6,413 bases of DNA, from the NCBI GenBank assembly GCA_023271515.1, contig JALPXQ010000071.1, positions 1-6,413 of the forward strand, read 5' to 3'. This document shows positions 1 through 3,907 of this stretch, piece after piece. The notes beneath the pieces were generated by a model. The model saw only the letters and a list, made by a program, of their open reading frames with translations, was not told the origin of the DNA and ran no database searches. Source of the stretch: Dehalococcoidia bacterium. Lineage in GTDB: Bacteria > Chloroflexota > Dehalococcoidia > SZUA-161 > SpSt-899. Each line of letters starts with the position of its first letter. The stretch's first letter is position 1. Position numbers and translations under genes: made by a program.

Positions 1-32
1 TGCGCCCCGTCGAGGCCTTTCGCTACGAATAG
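1..32 (+). CDS. C-terminal end of a probable MacB/FtsX-type ABC permease (partial)
   Basis: Only the last nine codons are in the window, reading RPVEAFRYE followed by TAG at 30-32. Proteins of the MacB/FtsX permease family very often end in a motif like (R/D)P(V/I)EALRYE, which lies just after the last membrane helix on the cytoplasmic side. The match is the sole evidence and it is short, so the assignment is tentative. It is supported indirectly by a MacB/LolD-type ATPase at the other end of the window and by a remnant of another at 5549. The gene body lies upstream of the window. Other frames at this edge also stay open for a short distance but show no recognisable ending. Confidence 0.5.
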   Translation, partial: RPVEAFRYE

Positions 33-98
33 CGGTCTTTGCGACAGGGGGGAGGTGATGCATATAGATATACGACTACAAGGAATCTGCAACCATTT

Positions 99-185
99 AG
101 CCACCGAGACACTGAGGCACAGAGGTTATGAATTGTCCCTTTGTGCCCGGAGAATAATTCTCCGTGTCTCTGTGGCTCCGTGGTG
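99..185. repeat. Imperfect palindromic repeat with CTCNGTGN periodicity
   Basis: The left arm (99-124) and right arm (160-185) are inverted copies: 19 of 26 positions pair by hand alignment. Both arms, read in the CTC orientation, are built from an 8-base unit CTCNGTGN repeated about three times, and most mismatches fall on every fourth base. The spacer (125-159) is AT-richer. The arms resemble the widespread CACGGAGACACGGAG-type intergenic repeat of environmental bacteria, which I recognise only from general familiarity. The element sits between the upstream permease tail and the 252 gene. It lacks a T tract, so it is not an obvious intrinsic terminator. Confidence 0.65.
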
Positions 186-236
186 AATAGTCATAATTCT
201 GGTTCTGCCTCATCCAGGTTAGGCGAAAGAAACAAA

Positions 237-244
237 AAGGAGAG
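237..244 (+). promoter_or_regulatory. Ribosome binding site deciding the start at 252
   Basis: AAGGAGAG lies seven bases before the ATG at 252. It is a strong Shine-Dalgarno match. It favours 252 over the in-frame ATG at 141, whose extra codons would run through the palindromic repeat. Confidence 0.7.
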
Positions 245-251
245 AAAAACA

Positions 252-641
252 ATGGTTCAAGAGAAACAACGTCATGGTTGCCTCACCGCCTGGCTGGTGC
301 TACTGATAATAGGAGGCGCGCTATCGCTGCTAGGAACGACTCTAGGGTATCTTGTGGTTCCCCAATTAATGAGAGAAGCTTTTCCGGATGCCCCCGGCTG
401 GGCATTTCCTGCGATGGCTGTTCTCAGCCTCCTTGGCCTCGTCTTCGCTATTGCGCTATTCACATGGAAGAAGTGGGCATTTTGGGGCTATGTACTTTCC
501 AGCATCGCCGGCGCTATTGTGAGTGTGTTAATGGGAGCACCAGTTTGGCAATCGCTGTTAGGCTTAGCTGGTGTAGTTGTACTCTATGCTGTCCTTCAGA
601 TTGGTGGCAAAGAGAAAAAAGGCTGGTCGCAGTTGGAGTAA
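252..641 (+). CDS. Small four-helix integral membrane protein of unknown function
   Basis: A 129-residue protein starting MVQEKQRHGCLTAW. A short basic N-terminus (QEKQRH) is followed by about four hydrophobic segments, roughly residues 11-34, 44-67, 70-90 and 96-114. It ends in a charged, lysine-rich tail (GGKEKKGWSQLE), which puts both termini probably in the cytoplasm. There is no catalytic or ligand motif I can recognise. The start was chosen at 252 because of the Shine-Dalgarno sequence, and because the longer reading from 141 would translate a palindromic repeat. The gene stands alone between repeat blocks, so context says little about function. Possible roles include an accessory subunit of a neighbouring transporter, but nothing in the sequence demonstrates this. 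Calling it a real gene rests on the clean hydrophobic periodicity, the balanced charge pattern and the ribosome binding site. Confidence 0.75.
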   Translation: MVQEKQRHGCLTAWLVLLIIGGALSLLGTTLGYLVVPQLMREAFPDAPGWAFPAMAVLSLLGLVFAIALFTWKKWAFWGYVLSSIAGAIVSVLMGAPVWQSLLGLAGVVVLYAVLQIGGKEKKGWSQLE

Positions 642-651
642 TCAAATGGAT

Positions 652-730
652 AGGCTGAAGGCCGAAGTCCGAAGGCTGAAGCTCAATCATCCCGCATATT
701 TCATGCCTAAAAGCCTTCAGTCTTCGGTCT
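652..730. repeat. GCTGAAG low-complexity block with inverted repeat
   Basis: Bases 652-681 contain tandem variants of GGCTGAAG / GCCGAAG / TCCGAAG. Bases 715-730 (CTTCAGTCTTCGGTCT) are an inverted counterpart of 666-681, with 14 of 16 positions pairing around a 33-base loop. A related GGCTGAAGG plus TGAAG-rich stretch occurs again at about 3514-3555. It has no T tract after the stem, so a terminator role for the 252 gene is possible but not shown. Confidence 0.55.
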
Positions 731-1055
731 ATCTACCTGACGGCTCAGGCTCAAGCTCCCTGGCAGTCTTCAGCATATTCGCCTTGCGGGGAAAATAGAG
801 TTGACCGCATTCTGTGGCCCCATTTTACTGGCAGAACGTAGTTTCTTTTTGAAGGCCAAGTGTGGTTCCTGCAAAGAATATCCGGCCATTAGGCGCTTGC
901 CAGCCAAGATCGACGAAATATTGTCAATAGACTCATTGATTTCAACATAATAAATAATGCAAGGAGAGCGGCCATTGAAATCTCAAATCCCAGGCACGAA
1001 ATTCCGGTGCCCAATAACCAAAGGAACTTCAACGATTTAAGGGAATGGTATAAGA

Positions 1056-1150
1056 ATTGAAAAATGAAAAGTGCAAAATGGAGTTTGGAATTGGCAAATT
1101 AATAGTTACAGGCAAAGAGAAATAATTTTGCAATTTCCATTTTTCATTTG
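1056..1150. repeat. A/T-rich imperfect palindrome upstream of permease A
   Basis: The left arm, about 1056-1080, reads ATTGAAAAATGAAAAGTGCA and onward. It is an inverted match of about 1124-1150, where TTTGCAATTTCCATTTTTCA is the core. The spacer of about 45 bases is unrelated. Its size and two-armed form resemble a small MITE-like element or an inserted palindromic repeat. It ends 35 bases before the permease A start, so it would lie in that gene's 5' untranslated region or promoter. Confidence 0.55.
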
Positions 1151-1177
1151 GTATATTTGGAGAGGGAGGTGGACACA

Positions 1178-1200
1178 GACGAACAATGATCTCTATGCTA
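1178..1200 (+). repeat. First copy of 23-base direct repeat at the permease start
   Basis: These 23 bases, beginning GACGAACAATGATCTCTATG, recur exactly at 2813-2835. At 2813 the first bases encode the ATPase C-terminus (Asp-Glu-Gln-stop) and overlap the permease B start as ATGA. Here no ATPase precedes the permease, so the same bases are non-coding. This points to a duplication that carried the 3' end of an ATPase gene along with the permease. Confidence 0.8.
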
Positions 1201-1806
1201 TCGCTTGAGATGAAACTCCTTAGGAAGCGCAAGATACTATTTATTGGGATGCTCTTGTTGCCCCTATATTTCGTTCTAATTAGGCTCATAATACCACCTG
1301 ATGTAGACCTTTTTCTTTTTCAGTTGATCCCACTCCTGCTTGGTTGGCTACATCTCGGTGATAAAATCATATCCATGAAGAGATGCCGGCAGTTTGAATC
1401 CCTCTTCTCGCTAGGTGTTGCCCCGAAGGATATGTTCGCTGGCAATCTCCTCACCATGGGAATATATTATGTTTATGTATTCCTCATCTTTTTCCCCCTC
1501 TATCTGCCTGGTATCTCCGTTGGTTCCACGACAGAGCTCAGGGCACTATTTCTTATTACTTGTCTGTTGATGGCGTTGAAGGGTCTTGCCAACTATGTTG
1601 CACTGTTGATTAGGAGGGTATACCTTATTGGCTGGGTTACCATGCTTATTTTCATGCTAGCTATCTTTGGTATGCGGCATATTCAAGCAATGGCCGAACA
1701 CCCTTACGCATGGATGGTCTTGCCGATCTCTCTCATTGCAATTGCAATGTCATACCTGATGGCTGCCAGATTAAGTAAGGAAAGGATAATATTGAGCAGC
1801 GAATAG
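1186..1806 (+). CDS. ABC-2-type transporter permease A
   Basis: A 206-residue, very hydrophobic protein with about six membrane segments, roughly residues 16-36, 40-58, 86-108, 115-137, 142-162 and 173-193. A cytoplasmic stretch at residues 65-85 (MKRCRQFESLFSLGVAPKDM) resembles the ABC-2 permease region that reads like 'LEsLLslPVspkei', which contacts the ATPase. The C-terminus RLSKERIILSSE is a typical short basic cytoplasmic tail. It is expected to form the membrane channel for the ATPase at 1850, and export of a drug, peptide or lipid is the usual role of such pairs. At 206 residues it is somewhat short for the family. The purine-rich GGGAGGT at 1164-1170 sits 15 bases before the ATG, unusually far, so initiation may be weak. 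The start is supported by identity with permease B (both begin MISML). It is a diverged duplicate of the 2821 gene. Confidence 0.8.
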   Translation: MISMLSLEMKLLRKRKILFIGMLLLPLYFVLIRLIIPPDVDLFLFQLIPLLLGWLHLGDKIISMKRCRQFESLFSLGVAPKDMFAGNLLTMGIYYVYVFLIFFPLYLPGISVGSTTELRALFLITCLLMALKGLANYVALLIRRVYLIGWVTMLIFMLAIFGMRHIQAMAEHPYAWMVLPISLIAIAMSYLMAARLSKERIILSSE

Positions 1807-1833
1807 GGAACCCGTTTCATTTGGTTAGTTTGC

Positions 1834-1840
1834 AGGGAGG
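1834..1840 (+). promoter_or_regulatory. Ribosome binding site for a GTG start
   Basis: AGGGAGG lies nine bases before the GTG at 1850. No ATG occurs in frame between it and the first conserved ATPase residues (VIEVVGLTKSF), so this site selects the GTG start. Confidence 0.7.
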
Positions 1841-1849
1841 TATCTTATT

Positions 1850-2824
1850 GTGGGAAGGGAAGAGCCAGTAATCGAGGTAGTTGGCTTAACAAAGAGCTTT
1901 TCTGGTGTCCTTGCGCTGGACGACGTCTCGTTTAATGTTTTTAAGGGGGATGTGTTTGGTTGCATCGGCCCAAATGGAGCAGGAAAGACAACTGCAATTC
2001 GCTGTATATTGGATTTGCTAAAGCCATCTAAGGGCGAGGCAAAGGTCTTTGGGGAGAGTTCTGCGAGTAGCCTCTCAAGATATGGCCGCAAGATTGGAAC
2101 AGCTTTAGAGAACCCCGGCCTGTTTGAGGAACTAACCGGGGAGGAGAATCTGGAGCTTTATTCCCATATTCTCAGGATAGCAAAGGAAGAGAGAAAGAGA
2201 AGGATAGGCCTCTTGCTCTCGTTTGTTGGCCTAGAGGGGAAGAGGAGAGAGAAGATAGCAGCATACTCGCACGGGATGAAGAAACGGCTGATTCTTGCCA
2301 GGGCATTACTCAATGATCCGGAGATACTAATCTTTGATGAGATTACGAGTGGACTGGACCCAGAACAGAAAAAGACCTTCTACGAATTGATAAGGCACCT
2401 GAGAGAGGAAGGGAAGACCATATTTTTCAGCTCCCACGTATTGAGTGAGGTGGAGGGGATCTGTAGCCGGATAATCATCTTGCGAGAAGGCAAGGCTGTC
2501 TTTTGTGATACCTTAGAGAACCTCTTCTTGCGGTTTGGTAGATATATTGTCAGGGCAAGATTCAGTGACGTTGAAAGGATTGATGGAATTGACAATCTGC
2601 CATTTGTCAAGAATACATGGGTCGAGGATAAGAATATCACCATATTCGTCTCTATTGACAACATTGAAGAGGTCAGTATGAAGCTAGGCGGGTTAGGCTT
2701 GTTTGATCTATCTGTCACCCAGATCAAACTTGATGACATCTATGCCACAATCTTTGGTTTGGAGGATAAAACGAGAGACAGCGTGAAGAGATTCAGGGAG
2801 AGCTTCGCGAGGGACGAACAATGA
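1850..2824 (+). CDS. ABC transporter ATP-binding protein, NatA/BcrA-like
   Basis: A 324-residue cytoplasmic ATPase that would power the adjacent ABC-2 permeases. All core motifs are present: Walker A GPNGAGKTT (residues 40-48), signature SHGMK (140-144, the variant seen in drug/bacteriocin and Na+ export ATPases), Walker B ILIFDE (159-164), D-loop SGLD (167-170) and switch histidine His196 in SSHVLSE. The Q-loop position carries glutamate (ALENPGLFEELTG, Glu87), a variant common in BcrA-like proteins. After about residue 215 there is a C-terminal extension of roughly 110 residues, as in the NatA/BcrA group, usually a dimerisation or regulatory domain. The start is GTG with AGGGAGG nine bases upstream. 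The gene follows permease A by 43 bases and overlaps the permease B start by four (ATGA), so translational coupling is expected. The substrate cannot be inferred. Confidence 0.93.
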   Translation: MGREEPVIEVVGLTKSFSGVLALDDVSFNVFKGDVFGCIGPNGAGKTTAIRCILDLLKPSKGEAKVFGESSASSLSRYGRKIGTALENPGLFEELTGEENLELYSHILRIAKEERKRRIGLLLSFVGLEGKRREKIAAYSHGMKKRLILARALLNDPEILIFDEITSGLDPEQKKTFYELIRHLREEGKTIFFSSHVLSEVEGICSRIIILREGKAVFCDTLENLFLRFGRYIVRARFSDVERIDGIDNLPFVKNTWVEDKNITIFVSIDNIEEVSMKLGGLGLFDLSVTQIKLDDIYATIFGLEDKTRDSVKRFRESFARDEQ

Positions 2825-2835
2825 TCTCTATGCTA
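2813..2835 (+). repeat. Second copy of 23-base direct repeat, at the ATPase/permease B overlap
   Basis: Exact match to 1178-1200. It spans the last ATPase codons (GAC GAA CAA TGA) and the first five permease B codons. Because it is coding in both genes here, this copy probably keeps the ancestral arrangement. A GAGGGA at 2808-2813 could serve as the permease B ribosome binding site. Confidence 0.8.
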
Positions 2836-3432
2836 TACCTTGAGTTAAGTCTCATCAGGAGGCCCAAGTTAGCTATTGCGGTGCTTCTCTTTTTTTCTAT
2901 ATTTGCCCTTCTAGTTAGTCTCATAGGTGATAGAGGCATTTTATTGCTTCAGTTGACCCCACTCCTTATGGGTTGGCTACTTATCGGTCATATCGTATCT
3001 ATGAAGAGAAACCGGTAGTTTGAATCACTCTTCTCCCTATCTGTTACCCCAAAGGATATATTCGTGGGCAATCTCCTTTTCCTGGGGATATATTATATTT
3101 ATGTATTTCTTATCTATCTCCCCCTCTATCTGCTTGGTATCGCCATTGGTTCTATGACAGAGCTCAGGATACTGTTTCTTCTTGCCCTCTTCTTGATGGG
3201 GACAAAAGGTCTTGCCAGCTATCTAGCAATGTTGATTAGGAGGATATACCTTATTCAATGGGCTGGCATGGCTGTTTTCATGCTAGCTCTCTTTGGTTTG
3301 CGGCATATTGCAAGAATAGTAGAACACCCTTACGTATGGATGGTCTTGCCGATCTCTCTCGGTGCAATTGCAATTTCATACCTGATGACTACCAGATTAA
3401 GTAAGGAAAGGATGATATTGAGCAGCGAATAG
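2821..3432 (+). pseudogene. ABC-2-type permease B, interrupted by an in-frame amber codon
   Basis: The reading frame encodes 203 residues if one TAG at 3016-3018 is ignored, the same architecture and nearly the same length as permease A. The first piece is 65 residues (MISMLYLELSL to SMKRNR). The frame then continues without shift for 137 residues (FESLFSLSVTPKD to LSKERMILSSE) to a TAG at 3430-3432. Permease A has CAG (Gln69) at the aligned position, so one C-to-T change explains the stop. By hand alignment about 96 of the 137 residues after the stop match permease A, and most differences are conservative. This indicates long selection as a protein before the interruption. The start overlaps the ATPase stop (ATGA), so the two were translationally coupled. 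Alternatives to a dead gene are readthrough of UAG, reinitiation at GTG 3064, or a base-call error. UAG as a sense codon is unlikely, because both permeases end in UAG. Confidence 0.8.
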
Positions 3433-3438
3433 GGAACC
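3427..3438 (+). repeat. Shared 3' boundary of the permease duplication
   Basis: GAATAGGGAACC, spanning the stop codon and the following bases, is identical at 1801-1812 behind permease A. Similarity fades quickly afterwards. It marks the right-hand edge of the duplicated unit, whose left edge is the 23-base repeat at the permease start. Confidence 0.7.
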
Positions 3439-3458
3439 TGTCAGGCATATGAGAAAAC

Positions 3459-3505
3459 GAACCTACTCAGGTTCAAAGCCTGTCCTGAGATTGTCGAAGG
3501 GTTCC
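3459..3505. repeat. REP-like element containing the TGTCCTGAG..TTGTCGAAGG motif
   Basis: Bases 3477-3502 carry a close variant of AGCCTGTCCTGAGCTTGTCG and its GAAGGG end, a motif I know as a REP-like intergenic repeat in many bacteria. Just upstream, GAACCT-ACTC-AGGTTC (3459-3474) is a perfect six-base-pair hairpin. CTCAGG (3466-3471) also pairs with CCTGAG (3484-3489), giving two mutually exclusive stems. GGAACC (3433-3438) can further pair with GGTTCC (3500-3505). It lies 27 bases after the permease B stop, a usual place for REP elements that stabilise or end an operon transcript. It has no T tract. Confidence 0.6.
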
Positions 3506-3570
3506 AAAGTTCACGGCTGAAGGTTAGAGAGCGATGAAGATTGAAGTATGAAGAATGCAAAGCAGTGGGG

Positions 3571-3589
3571 GTCGCATCCAGCATGCGAC
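3571..3589. repeat. GTCGCAT / ATGCGAC hairpin
   Basis: A perfect seven-base-pair inverted repeat with a five-base loop (CCAGC). The right-arm sequence CATGCGACA occurs again as a direct repeat at 3655-3663, next to the GC-rich palindrome at 3667. It could be a protein-binding site or part of a mobile-element end. Its function is not shown. Confidence 0.5.
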
Positions 3590-3666
3590 ACACCTCGATC
3601 GTGAACCCACCTTAGGCGGGGAGCCTGACAACCTCCCTAGAAAATAGCAATTTTCATGCGACATGG

Positions 3667-3680
3667 TGCGCCGCGGCGCA
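3667..3680. repeat. 14-base perfect GC palindrome
   Basis: TGCGCCGCGGCGCA is self-complementary with no loop. It stands out in an otherwise moderate-GC gap and is preceded by CATGCGACA, a direct copy of 3582-3590. It may be a symmetric protein-binding site or the tip of a larger repeat. No terminator T tract follows. Confidence 0.5.
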
Positions 3681-3796
3681 TGGGCGATTCCTAAGCAACT
3701 AGAATTCTGTCAAGGCTGTTTTTCGTATCAAACGCCCTGTTTTCCTTGGTACAGCGGCGCATCGTCCATACGGGGTTGTAGTTACTTTCGTGAATA

Positions 3797-3818
3797 ACCC
3801 CGAAGCGAAGCCCGGGGT
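3797..3818. repeat. ACCCCG / CGGGGT stem-loop in the leader of the 3908 gene
   Basis: Six perfect base pairs surround a ten-base purine-rich loop (AAGCGAAGCC), about 90 bases before the ATG. The stem is not followed by a U run, so it is not a standard terminator or attenuator. The flanks carry GTTACTT twice (3781-3787 and 3832-3838). It may be an untranslated leader structure or simply repeat debris. Confidence 0.35.
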
Positions 3819-3895
3819 CGGTTGCTGAGCAGTTACTTGAGAACCAAGAGCTGTCTAAAGGGGCTGGATTCAGTCAACGGAAGGGTGTTTTCAGC

Positions 3896-3902
3896 AGAGG
3901 AG
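3896..3902 (+). promoter_or_regulatory. Ribosome binding site for the 3908 gene
   Basis: AGAGGAG sits five bases before the ATG at 3908. It makes this ATG the clear start, since no competing in-frame start is better placed. Confidence 0.65.
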
Positions 3903-3907
3903 CCGAA

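Larger units (their letters stand above)
642..1185. other. 544-base non-coding gap with repeat blocks
   Basis: No credible gene is visible on either strand. The first part (about 652-745) is a GCTGAAG/CTTCAG inverted-repeat block. The middle (about 800-1045) looks unique, with no reading frame resembling a protein. Bases near 975-1030 have an AAATCTCAAATCCCAGGCAC-like low-complexity texture that may be another worn repeat. The last part (about 1056-1150) is an A-rich palindrome ending shortly before permease A. I see no clear promoter here, although the permease A/ATPase operon must be transcribed from somewhere in or before this gap. Confidence 0.7.
3433..3907. other. 475-base non-coding gap rich in inverted repeats
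   Basis: No reading frame here looks like a protein. It contains, in order, a REP-like element (about 3459-3505), a TGAAGAN heptad block (3535-3555), a GTCGCAT/ATGCGAC hairpin (3571-3589), a GC-rich perfect palindrome (3667-3680) and an ACCCCG/CGGGGT hairpin (3797-3818). I cannot point to a convincing sigma-70 promoter for the 3908 gene. No tRNA-like cloverleaf was recognised. Confidence 0.7.

Noticed and set aside
58..186. Possible 42-codon gene starting ATG 58 behind a GGGGGGAGGTG purine run
   Set aside because: Most of it translates the CTCNGTGN palindrome, and the peptide has no recognisable pattern. The purine run is suggestive but not enough.
141..251. Longer N-terminus for the four-helix protein from ATG 141
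   Set aside because: The extra 37 residues cross a palindromic repeat, lack a ribosome binding site and are hydrophilic. ATG 252 has a strong AAGGAGAG.
272..798. Overlapping frames on both strands over and after the 252 gene
   Set aside because: These are shadow frames with no membrane, motif or initiation support.
1029..1289. Minus-strand 86-codon frame over the palindrome and permease A start
   Set aside because: It overlaps a better-supported gene and largely translates the A/T-rich repeat.
3016..3018. UAG decoded as an amino acid (for example pyrrolysine) genome-wide
   Set aside because: Both permease genes and the upstream permease tail end in UAG, and the duplicate has an ordinary Gln codon at the site, so a point nonsense mutation is simpler.
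3720..3900. Possible structured leader or riboswitch before the 3908 gene
   Set aside because: Only one short stem (3797-3818) is evident. No known riboswitch core was recognised and there is no terminator-like U tract.
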